Below, piece after piece: positions 1-5,005 of a stretch of 5,005 nt of DNA; the stretch's first letter is position 1, and every line of letters starts with the position of its first letter. Under the pieces are notes generated by a model. The model was not told where the DNA came from. It made no database searches and saw nothing but the letters and a program-made list of their open reading frames with translations. The stretch lies in contig CAIVTL010000289.1 of NCBI GenBank assembly GCA_903908785.1, positions 1-5,005 of the forward strand, given 5' to 3'. This DNA is from Caldifarciminota bacterium. GTDB taxonomy: Bacteria; Hydrothermota; Tepidihabitantia; Tepidihabitantales; Tepidihabitantaceae. The translations under genes and the position numbers were made by a program.

Positions 1-72
1 CCTTGCCGGGTGCTCGTGGCCAGAACTGACTCCGCAGCACGGACTTACAGGGTTGTGCACATGCCCCCGGGA

Positions 73-432
73 CGAACACGAGGACGAACCACGGAACGAA
101 CCCTACGCCATGGGGTAGGTCGTATCTCCCTACGTGTCCGATGCCGCGAAACGTGCCGTGATGGAGACCGGCTCTATAATTGAAGGATGTACGATGAACG
201 ATTTCGTGATGGCGACCGCGATGGAGTCCGTTGTAACGACCAAGTGATGTAAGGTGAAGGAAACCACGCCCGGCGTCGCGATGCCCTGAACGAGGACCGC
301 GATGACCCGGACCGCGGGTCGGGCTATGAGCCGAATCATGGGTGGGCCGATGAGCGACACCGCGGGTGCGACCGCTGGTCGGGCCACGTGCGAATCCGCG
401 GGTGAGGCTGCGACCTGAGTCCGGGGACGCAA
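73..432. repeat. Degenerate 12-bp tandem array 1 (about 30 units)
   Basis: Cutting this stretch into 12-mers from base 73 gives 30 units that stay in register with no insertions or deletions. The consensus is roughly CGYGRNNNGRNC. Column 1 is C in 22 of 30 units, column 2 is a purine in 29 of 30, column 3 is a pyrimidine in 23 of 30 and column 4 is G in 22 of 30 (hand counts). Near-copies recur at multiples of 12: CGCGGG at 313, 361 and 397, and CGTGATGGAGAC at 157 against CGCGATGGAGTC at 217. The unit is a multiple of three, so it keeps a minus-strand frame open (130-435) with a four-residue rhythm. That frame has only a TTG start and no Shine-Dalgarno, so I do not call it a gene. Function unknown; a decayed simple-repeat tract is the cautious reading. 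Confidence 0.7.
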
Positions 433-612
433 CAAACAATTCCTTACGCGACGTCATTCCAGGTTGTAGATTCCAGATTCCAGATTTGCGGGGCGATTCG
501 GAGTCGGCTCGCAGTTCCCGACAGTCTAATGTAGCGGTCAGGGACGGCCGGAACCACAATTCTGCCGTACAGTGTACGAACCAGGAACTGCCCGGAGGGC
601 GGCAGTCGAACA
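433..612. other. Intergenic stretch without a recognised gene
   Basis: No supported gene or RNA is seen here. The only local structure is a 7-bp direct repeat, GATTCCA, present as two and a half copies at 469-487. The 12-bp rhythm of the flanking arrays is weak or absent. Short open frames cross the stretch on both strands, but they lack ribosome binding sites and any recognisable protein features. Confidence 0.5.
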
Positions 613-642
613 AGGAAAAGGCTAAGGTTCAGGTTAAGGTTA
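613..642. repeat. Hexamer tandem repeat AGGNNN/AGGTTA
   Basis: Five consecutive hexamers begin with AGG: AGGAAA, AGGCTA, AGGTTC, AGGTTA, AGGTTA. The run sits directly before the second 12-bp array and shares its 6-bp register, so the dodecamers there may have grown from, or alongside, a hexamer expansion. On the minus strand the same bases read as alternating Leu-Asn, which is a product of the repeat and not evidence of a protein. Confidence 0.7.
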
Positions 643-648
643 AGACCG

Positions 649-912
649 AGGTCTGAAACGGGCTTTGACGCGAGGTTTGAGACGACCGGTGAAATGACCC
701 GTTTCGCGAGCAACGCGCGGAACAACGAGCGAAGCGATGCGAGAAGCGGTTTCGTGTGCAACGCGCGAAGCTCTGAACGAAGCCTTGATTCAAGCGTTCA
801 AGTGAGCGCTTGAATTAGCTTTCCGGTGAACTTTCGGATGAGCTTTCCTGCGAGCTTTCCGACGAGCTTTGTGGAGAGCTGTTGCGAGTTGCGAACTGCG
901 AGTTACGAGAGG
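649..912. repeat. Degenerate 12-bp tandem array 2 (22 units, AGCNTTNNNNCG)
   Basis: Twenty-two consecutive 12-mers from base 649 keep one register without indels. By hand count column 1 is A in 19 of 22, column 2 is G in 17, column 3 is C in 18 and column 12 is G in 16. The clearest block is 817-876, where five units read AGCTTTCCGGTG, AACTTTCGGATG, AGCTTTCCTGCG, AGCTTTCCGACG and AGCTTTGTGGAG. A longer copy exists at four-unit spacing: 702-723 and 750-771 match at 18 of 22 positions, 48 bp apart. Bases 788-796 and 807-815 form a 9-bp perfect inverted repeat with a 10-base loop. The array ends about 75 bp before the promoter of the DUF885 gene. No gene is apparent; plus-strand stops are frequent. 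Role unknown. Confidence 0.75.
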
Positions 913-985
913 CGAAGGACAAATGGCGGACGGAGGAAAGAGGATGGTGGGTAGCGAGTCGCGGCTTGCGCTTGCACCCCTATGC

Positions 986-1015
986 TTGACAGGACGCGAA
1001 CCGGCTCGATACTAT
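986..1015 (+). promoter_or_regulatory. Sigma70-like promoter for the DUF885 gene
   Basis: A perfect -35 hexamer TTGACA (986-991) is followed after 18 bases by TACTAT (1010-1015), which matches TATAAT at four positions including the conserved first TA and last T. An alternative -10, GATACT at 1008-1013, has a 16-base spacer. Transcription would start near 1022, giving a short leader of about 34 bases before the ATG at 1056. No other good promoter lies nearby, and the position just upstream of a strong ribosome binding site supports the call. Confidence 0.6.
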
Positions 1016-1045
1016 CTCAGTCTATTTCGGGCAGGCACATTGAAC

Positions 1046-1050
1046 GGAGG
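1046..1050 (+). promoter_or_regulatory. Shine-Dalgarno GGAGG that decides the start at 1056
   Basis: GGAGG ends five bases before ATG 1056, which is good spacing. A TTG codon directly before it (1053) would leave only two bases of spacing, so ATG is preferred as the initiation codon. Confidence 0.75.
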
Positions 1051-1055
1051 TCTTG

Positions 1056-2786
1056 ATGACTGGCCGACCGAGTCGGACAATATTACCCGCTCTCATCCTC
1101 GCCTTGTTCGCCGCCGGCGCGTTTGCCATCGGGCCGACCAGTCCGGCGGCCCATTCCGCGCTTGATACACTCGGCCGGCAGGCGTACCGCGTGCTCTGGG
1201 ATTTCCACCCGGTGAGCGGGACCCAGTCCGGGTTCCACGAGTTCGATGCCAGGCTCGGCGACTATTCGCCGGCCCGCGTCGCCGCCCTGAAGCTCAAGGT
1301 CAACCGTTTCCTTACGCAGTTGAACGGCCTCGATACGCTCAGCCTGTCGCTCGACGACCGTATCGACCGCGAGCTGCTTGCCTCAAACCTGAAGATGGAA
1401 CTGTTCTGGCTGGAGCGCATCAAGATGCTCGAACGCGACCCGCACTTCTATTCGGACGAGTGCATCGGCGGTGTCTATTACCTGCTGCTGCGCGACTTCG
1501 CGCCGCTGCCGGAGCGCGCGCTAAGCGTGGCCGAGCGGCTGGAGGACGTGCCGCGATTTATCAAGCAGGCCCGCGCCAATATCAAGAACCCGTCCCGGCT
1601 GTACGCCGAGGCCGCGGTGGACGAACTGAAGGACGCCGAGGACTTCTTCAAGGAGAGCGCGGGCGAACTGGGGAAGCAGGTGCCGGATTTGTCCGGCCGG
1701 CTTGCGGCGGCGGCGGACAAGGCGGGGAACTCGCTCCGGTCGTGGCGGGCCGAGCTCGAACTCGCCCTGCCGGGCTCAAAGGACAGTTTCGCGATGGGCA
1801 AGGCGGACTTCGACTATCTGCTGGCGACCGACAAGTTCCTTGATTTCGACTCCGACTCGCTGTTGCGGATGGGCGAGAACCTGTTCGCGCGGACCGACTC
1901 GGTGATGAAGGTGCAGCGCGCACAGGAGGCCGAGATGCTGAAGCGGCACGCGGCCGTGCCGCCAAAGGATGAACCCGCACCGGAGAACTTCTCAAAGCAG
2001 GACGTGCTGGCCGACGAGCAGGCGGAGGCCGACTCGATGCGGGCGTGGGTCGCGAGCAGCCACTATGCCACGGTGCCCGATTGGGTCGGGAAACTACGGG
2101 TAGTCGAGACCCCGGTTTTCCTGCGCCGCATCATACCGGGCATTGCGATGGAAGGGGCGGCGCCGCTGGATAAGGTGCAGACCGGCTACATGTACATCCC
2201 GCCGTTGCCGGACCCGCTCGACTCGGTCCAACGCCTCCAGTACTACGACTCCGGTCGCCGACACGGCTATCGCGGCGGCATCGTGCACGAAGGTCTTCCC
2301 GGCCACCACTTCCAGATTTCCATCGCCAACCACCACCCGTCGTTCATCCGCCGGCTGCAGTTCAACACGCCCCTGATTGAAGGCTGGGCGCTCTACTGCG
2401 AGCAGGTGGTGGTCGACCAGGGCCTGTACCCGCCCGACTCGTTCCCGGACCTGCGCTGGCTCGGTGGGGTCTGGTTCCGGGCCGCCCGCATCATCGTTGA
2501 CGTGAAACTCCATACCGGCAAGATGAGTTACGACGACGCCTGGCAGTTCATGGTCGACAAGTGCTGGCCGGACACCGCGTTCTTTCAGGCCGAGGTCCGG
2601 CGCTACTGTCTGTCGCCGAGCCAGCCGATGAGCTACCTCGTGGGCAAGACCCAGTTGATGGCGCTGCGGGACGAGTACCGGAAGCGACAGGGCGACCGGT
2701 TCTCGCTGAAGGAATTCCACGACCGTTTGCTGGCCGAGGGCTCAATCCCGGTCAACCTGATTCGCCGGAAATTGCTGGCCGAGTAA
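1056..2786 (+). CDS. Secreted DUF885-family putative zinc metallopeptidase
   Basis: This 576-residue protein matches the DUF885 family (PF05960), whose members are usually about 550-620 residues, so it appears full length. Members are predicted zinc-dependent peptidases or carboxypeptidases; the substrate here is unknown. The family signature is visible: an H411-E412-x-x-P-G-H417-H418 zinc-site motif followed by Phe-Gln, then E442 in EGWALYCEQ, a likely further metal ligand. The C-terminal part (about 520-576) has the usual LSPSQPMSYLVGK stretch and an FHDRLLAEGSIP-type ending. Residues 1-24 form a Sec signal peptide: Arg4 and Arg7, a hydrophobic core, then Ala-Phe-Ala before the likely cleavage site. 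Without a lipobox Cys, the mature enzyme should be free in the periplasm or secreted. It is a single-gene unit with its own promoter, and converges on the phosphoesterase gene. Family assignment is confident; activity is inferred from the family. Confidence 0.93.
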   Translation: MTGRPSRTILPALILALFAAGAFAIGPTSPAAHSALDTLGRQAYRVLWDFHPVSGTQSGFHEFDARLGDYSPARVAALKLKVNRFLTQLNGLDTLSLSLDDRIDRELLASNLKMELFWLERIKMLERDPHFYSDECIGGVYYLLLRDFAPLPERALSVAERLEDVPRFIKQARANIKNPSRLYAEAAVDELKDAEDFFKESAGELGKQVPDLSGRLAAAADKAGNSLRSWRAELELALPGSKDSFAMGKADFDYLLATDKFLDFDSDSLLRMGENLFARTDSVMKVQRAQEAEMLKRHAAVPPKDEPAPENFSKQDVLADEQAEADSMRAWVASSHYATVPDWVGKLRVVETPVFLRRIIPGIAMEGAAPLDKVQTGYMYIPPLPDPLDSVQRLQYYDSGRRHGYRGGIVHEGLPGHHFQISIANHHPSFIRRLQFNTPLIEGWALYCEQVVVDQGLYPPDSFPDLRWLGGVWFRAARIIVDVKLHTGKMSYDDAWQFMVDKCWPDTAFFQAEVRRYCLSPSQPMSYLVGKTQLMALRDEYRKRQGDRFSLKEFHDRLLAEGSIPVNLIRRKLLAE

Positions 2787-2804
2787 CCCGCCGCGCGCGC
2801 AGCC

Positions 2805-2931
2805 TGTCATTCTGAGCCCGTCGCTCGCCGTCATTCTGAGCGCAGCGAAGAATCTTCTATCCTCGCCCCGGGTAAACTCCGTGAAGAATCGTCGGCCCCG
2901 AAGACTCTTCGCCTTGCGGCTCAGAGTGACA
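2805..2931. repeat. Partial and enlarged copies of the TGTCATTCTGA hairpin element
   Basis: TGTCATTCTGA at 2805-2815 is a lone left arm that breaks off after a few bases. A second left arm, GTCATTCTGA at 2830-2839, continues as GAGCGCAGCGAAGAATCTT and pairs with the right arm TCAGAGTGACA at 2921-2931. This copy is 102 bp across instead of 67 because about 35 extra bases sit between the arms. These look like degenerate or rearranged members of the same dispersed palindromic element that forms the tandem array immediately to the right. Confidence 0.65.
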
Positions 2932-3113
2932 AACTCACGCGAAGCTGGTATCGCCTGTCATTCTGAACGAAGTGAAGAATCGTCGGCCCCGAAGACTCGT
3001 CGCCTTGCGGCTCAGAGTGACAAACTCACGCGAAGCTGGCATCGCCTGTCATTCTGAACGAAGTGAAGACTCGTCGGCTCCGAAGACTCTTCGCCTTGCG
3101 GCTCAGAGTGACA
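2881..3113. repeat. 91-bp tandem repeat of a REP-like hairpin element (about 2.6 copies)
   Basis: GTGAAGA begins at 2881, 2972 and 3063, exactly 91 bases apart; the first two units are nearly identical and the third stops at 3113. Each unit contains a 67-bp imperfect palindrome (2956-3022 and 3047-3113) with arms TGTCATTCTGA and TCAGAGTGACA, and inner arms GAAGAATC and GACTCTTC, so a long hairpin is possible on either strand. Related GTCATTCTGAGCGAAGCGAAGAATC-type elements are scattered in many bacterial genomes as non-coding palindromic repeats. The array fills the gap between two convergent genes, where such hairpins could stabilise or end both transcripts. There is no T-run, so I do not call it a classical intrinsic terminator. 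Confidence 0.8.
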
Positions 3114-3132
3114 AGATTACGGGACGTTCTCT

Positions 3133-3939
3133 CTACTGGAACACGACCCGCTGCCAGGAGAGCGAGTCGTGGGCGAAGGTAAAGAGCAGGTAGCCTTTGC
3201 CGGTACCGTAGTCGGGCGCGCCCGGCGCCATCGTGCCGCAGGTGAAATGATTGACGCCTTCGACCACTGCGTGCCGCCACGCGTGGATGTGGCCGGCGCA
3301 CCAAGCGTAGACACCGTACTTCGCGAGCAGGCTTTGGAGCTTTGCCCGCTCAACCGAGCTGGCAATCCGCCACATAATCGGCGTCTCGCCGTCGTGAATC
3401 GGGTAGTGCGTGAGGACAATCTTGATGAACCGGCTGTCTTCTAGTTCGCTTTCGAGCCAGTCGAACTGGGTTGGGCCGATGGTACCGTCGGCGGTGTCGA
3501 GGAATATCAGCTTGATGCGGTCGGCGATGACCACCGGGAAGCAGCTCGGCCCGTAGTTCTCTTTGAACCGTTCCCAGCCGTCGGCCTGGAACAGGTCGTG
3601 GTTGCCAATGGTGGCGTAGTAAGGGATGCCGACCCGGTCGAAGTCGAGCTTGATACTGTCAACCTCGTCGGCAGTCGCGTCGTTGGTCAGGTCACCGAGC
3701 GCGCAGAAGAAATCAACGCCCCTGGCCGCGACGTCCTGCCTGAACCGGGCCATGTTGTTCACGGTGTCGTGTACGACCTGGGGGTCGCCGAACACCGCGA
3801 AGCGGAATGAGTCCGGGTTGACCGAAACCGGGCCGGGCGCGGGCGGCTGGCCGGACAGGTTCTCCCGCACGCGCTGCTCGACGGTCTTGCGGGTGGCGAT
3901 TGCCCAGAGGTCCCATTTGCACGCGGAGAATGCGAGCAC
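3133..3939 (-). CDS. Calcineurin-like metallophosphoesterase, probable lipoprotein
   Basis: The protein carries all five blocks of the calcineurin-like phosphoesterase fold (PF00149), a two-metal hydrolase of phosphomonoesters or diesters. Numbering from the GTG at 3939: G51-D52-P-Q54; G82-D83-L-T-N86-D87; G112-N113-H114-D115; T177-H178; G216-H217-I-H219. The first block has Gln where most members have His (D-x-H), a variant that can still bind metal. The GTG is the first conventional start in frame, but it begins inside what looks like a lipoprotein signal peptide. Cys7 (Cys20 if translation starts at ATC 3978) follows Phe-Ser-Ala, a plausible lipobox, so the enzyme is likely anchored to a membrane facing the periplasm. 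A Pro-rich linker (about 30-42) precedes the catalytic domain. It is the second gene of a minus-strand pair, directly after the barrel gene. The natural substrate cannot be read from the sequence. Confidence 0.9.
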   Translation of the reverse strand: MLAFSACKWDLWAIATRKTVEQRVRENLSGQPPAPGPVSVNPDSFRFAVFGDPQVVHDTVNNMARFRQDVAARGVDFFCALGDLTNDATADEVDSIKLDFDRVGIPYYATIGNHDLFQADGWERFKENYGPSCFPVVIADRIKLIFLDTADGTIGPTQFDWLESELEDSRFIKIVLTHYPIHDGETPIMWRIASSVERAKLQSLLAKYGVYAWCAGHIHAWRHAVVEGVNHFTCGTMAPGAPDYGTGKGYLLFTFAHDSLSWQRVVFQ

Positions 3940-3978
3940 CGCCAGCAGACTGAGCAGAGCGACCCGCCTAGAACTGAT
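3940..3978 (-). other. Probable N-terminal extension of the phosphoesterase (lipoprotein signal, ATC start)
   Basis: Thirteen in-frame codons before the GTG read SSRRVALLSLLA after a first ATC codon, then run on into VLAFSAC. Together this is a textbook lipoprotein signal: a twin Arg, a Leu/Ala core and a lipobox Cys at position 20. The frame is closed by TGA at 3984-3982 and holds no ATG, GTG or TTG upstream of the GTG at 3939. The ATC lies inside the last codons of the barrel gene, an 11-base overlap that suggests coupled translation. Alternatives are a CTG start at 3957 or a sequencing error that hid a normal start codon. Confidence 0.5.
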
Positions 3979-4669
3979 ACTTCACCCCCGCGCGGAGTTC
4001 GATTTCATGGAACTCTGCAAGCCCCCCGGAGAGGCCGGCGACAGCGGTGCCGACGTCGGCAACCAGATCCAAGTTGTCCTTGAGAGAATATGACCCACTC
4101 AGGCAAAGCGGGAACTGCTGTACGTTATGAACCGAAAGCAGGTCGTAGCTTGAGAAGTCCGCCTTGAGCCACCAGTTCTCTCTCCGCAGGAACTTCCACG
4201 TCAGGCGGTAGACGTAGTTCCATTCGGACGCGCTTCCGCTCCAGACGTACAACGACAGGTAGTCATTCACGCGCAATAGCGGCACCCGCCGGGCAATTCC
4301 GAACCCGGCCTCGACACCAAACACCGGGCCGGCCTCGATTGCCGCCAGCGCTCGGTTCTCTCCTGCCCGCCAGTCGTTCCACTGCTGGTGCTGAGCCGCC
4401 AGTCTGAGTGTCAGCCCAACGGGCCGGAACAACACCGCGCCGAGGCCAAGGCCGACTGCCCCAAGGCCGTTGTTCTGAAACAGGCTGAACGACAACCCGG
4501 CATCTACTTTCAGGTATTGGACGGGAACGATGTCGGCCGTTGCGGTCACAAGCATCTTCGACTCGACGCCCGGTTCGCCGCGATACCCGAACCGGACCGA
4601 AGGCGCGACAGTCGCATAGCCCGTCGCCCCGGCCAGGGCAAGCACGGTCAACAATCGTGTCATGCGCAT
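3968..4669 (-). CDS. Outer-membrane beta-barrel-like protein, function unknown
   Basis: I do not recognise a named family. The 233-residue product starts with a Sec signal peptide (MRMTRLL, then a Leu/Ala core, likely cut after Gly-Tyr-Ala at about 19). The rest is a series of amphipathic stretches with alternating hydrophobic and polar residues broken by Gly/Asn/Asp turns, for example LKVDAGLSFSLF, LTLRLAAQHQQW and WWLKADFSSYDLL. It ends in Val-Lys-Tyr-Gln-Phe, with the aromatic C-terminus typical of the signal read by the BAM assembly machinery. A barrel of roughly 8-12 strands is inferred. Trp and Tyr are frequent in the middle, as in aromatic girdles. It is the first gene of a two-gene unit; its stop overlaps the proposed start of the phosphoesterase. 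ATG 4669 has no Shine-Dalgarno but sits just after a promoter-like sequence; a second ATG (4663) is two codons inside. Confidence 0.8.
   Translation of the reverse strand: MRMTRLLTVLALAGATGYATVAPSVRFGYRGEPGVESKMLVTATADIVPVQYLKVDAGLSFSLFQNNGLGAVGLGLGAVLFRPVGLTLRLAAQHQQWNDWRAGENRALAAIEAGPVFGVEAGFGIARRVPLLRVNDYLSLYVWSGSASEWNYVYRLTWKFLRRENWWLKADFSSYDLLSVHNVQQFPLCLSGSYSLKDNLDLVADVGTAVAGLSGGLAEFHEIELRAGVKYQF
3982..3989 (-). promoter_or_regulatory. Shine-Dalgarno-like GGGGGTGA before the ATC codon
   Basis: Read on the minus strand, GGGGGTGA can pair over eight bases with the 16S rRNA 3' end (one G-U pair). The GGGGG core ends six bases before ATC 3978. It lies inside the codons for Ala-Gly-Val near the end of the barrel gene, so chance from coding constraint is possible. 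It is the main sequence support for initiation at 3978. Confidence 0.4.
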
Positions 4670-4675
4670 CGAATG

Positions 4676-4704
4676 AGGATATGGAAATCGGCGGTAGAAA
4701 TCAA
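4676..4704 (-). promoter_or_regulatory. Promoter that would give a leaderless mRNA for the barrel gene
   Basis: On the minus strand TTGATT (4704-4699) is followed after 17 bases by TATCCT (4681-4676). Each matches four of six consensus bases, including TTGA and TA...T. The -10 ends six bases before the ATG at 4669, so transcription would start at or next to the A of the start codon. The lack of any Shine-Dalgarno before this ATG agrees with leaderless initiation. Confidence 0.4.
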
Positions 4705-4722
4705 ACGAATCGGACAGCCATC

Positions 4723-4749
4723 CACAGATTTCACAGATTACGCAGATTC
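4723..4749. repeat. 9-bp tandem repeat CACAGATTN, three copies
   Basis: Three in-line copies read CACAGATTT, CACAGATTA and CGCAGATTC. Short runs of this kind occur as scattered intergenic repeats in many bacterial genomes. It lies upstream of the promoter of the barrel gene and contains no evident operator symmetry. Confidence 0.7.
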
Positions 4750-4918
4750 TGGGCTAGGACGCCGAGGACCGGAGAGGATCAACCACAGAACGCGCAGGTC
4801 GCGCAAGTCAAAAGGCAAAGGTCAAAGGTCAAAATGCCCCGGGGCGGAAGCTGCCACGAAGATGCGAAATGTGCGAAACAGGAGCACGGGAGAACCTCCA
4901 TGCGAAAACAACGATGTC
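4750..4918. other. Intergenic stretch with a 7-bp AAAGGTC repeat
   Basis: No confirmed gene is seen. AAAGGC, AAAGGTC, AAAGGTC and AAAATGC follow one another at 4811-4837. An ATG at 4900 has GGGAG seven bases before it (4888-4892) and stays open to the window end, but its codons encode a Cys- and Arg-rich string with poor third-position GC, so it is not convincing. Confidence 0.5.
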
Positions 4919-5005
4919 GTGGCTCTGAGACAATCTGTACTACAAGCGTGCAGGATCGTCGCTTTCGCGACGTTATTTCTCTCTGCCGCCTCTGTCCTGA
5001 GGCCA
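4919..5005 (+). CDS. Possible 5' end of an exported protein, cut by the window edge
   Basis: From GTG 4919 the frame is open to the end of the window and reads VALRQSVLQACRIVAFATLF, then LSAASVLRP. It has two Arg residues in front of a hydrophobic core ending in small residues, which resembles a signal peptide. The same frame is open upstream to ATG 4862, so the start is uncertain. No Shine-Dalgarno precedes 4919, and another open frame from ATG 4900 competes and has a better one. Third-position GC is modest. The call rests only on signal-peptide character, and may be chance. Confidence 0.2.
   Translation, partial: MALRQSVLQACRIVAFATLFLSAASVLRP

Noticed and set aside
1..183. Open plus-strand frame from the window start as the tail of an upstream gene
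   Set aside because: It reads an Arg- and Thr-rich string, runs into the 12-bp array, and has no domain or codon bias that suggests protein coding.
130..435. Minus-strand open frame of 101 codons with a four-residue rhythm rich in Val, Ile, Ala and Pro
   Set aside because: It coincides with the 12-bp array, which keeps any stop-free phase open. It starts at TTG without a Shine-Dalgarno and shows no recognisable domain.
788..815. Hairpin ATTCAAGCG / CGCTTGAAT as a terminator or operator
   Set aside because: No T-run follows it and no gene ends nearby. It falls inside the degenerate array where short inverted repeats can arise by chance.
817..912. Minus-strand reading giving KARRKARRKAHPK, reminiscent of Lys/Ala-rich histone-like tails
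   Set aside because: The frame has no start codon back to its upstream stop near 1012 and ends in TGA within the array; the pattern is the 12-bp repeat read in threes.
1053..1055. TTG as the start codon of the DUF885 gene
   Set aside because: It would sit only two bases after GGAGG, while the next codon, ATG, has ideal spacing and yields the same signal peptide.
2805..3113. CRISPR array
   Set aside because: The whole 91-bp unit is repeated, including the linker, with no variable spacers, and the repeats are long palindromes of REP type.
4957..4972. Hairpin CGTCGC-TTTC-GCGACG followed by TTATTTCT, resembling an intrinsic terminator
   Set aside because: The six-base stem is short, the trailing tract is interrupted, and no gene on the plus strand ends before it; it may lie within coding sequence.

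Overview
The window looks like a piece of a high-GC, Gram-negative-type bacterial chromosome, probably from an uncultured candidate phylum. Two of the three clear genes encode exported proteins and the third an outer-membrane-type beta-barrel. The intergenic DNA is full of low-complexity and dispersed repeats of a kind I associate with genomes such as candidate division WOR-3. That taxonomic hint is an inference from style, not from a marker gene. I see no rRNA, tRNA, transposase or CRISPR array.

Layout. Bases 1-985 contain no gene I can support. Instead they hold two long arrays of degenerate 12-bp repeats (about 73-432 and 649-912), separated by a short stretch with a 7-bp and a 6-bp repeat. 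A sigma70-like promoter (986-1015) and a good ribosome binding site lead into a 576-residue secreted DUF885-family putative zinc peptidase (1056-2786, + strand). Bases 2787-3132 lie between convergent genes and carry a 91-bp tandem repeat built from hairpin-forming TGTCATTCTGA...TCAGAGTGACA elements.

On the minus strand is a two-gene unit read from right to left: an outer-membrane beta-barrel-like protein (3968-4669), then a calcineurin-like metallophosphoesterase (3133-3939). The phosphoesterase is very probably a lipoprotein. Its upstream codons spell a lipoprotein signal peptide with no ATG/GTG/TTG at its head, and a strong Shine-Dalgarno sits before an ATC codon inside the end of the barrel gene. 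The barrel gene itself seems to be transcribed from a promoter so close to its ATG that the mRNA would be leaderless.

The right flank (4705-5005) holds short tandem repeats and possibly the first codons of an exported protein running off the window. The genes fit a cell-envelope theme (secreted peptidase, outer-membrane barrel, lipid-anchored phosphoesterase), but nothing in the sequence links them into one pathway. The most unusual signal is the pair of indel-poor 12-bp-periodic arrays upstream of the peptidase gene.
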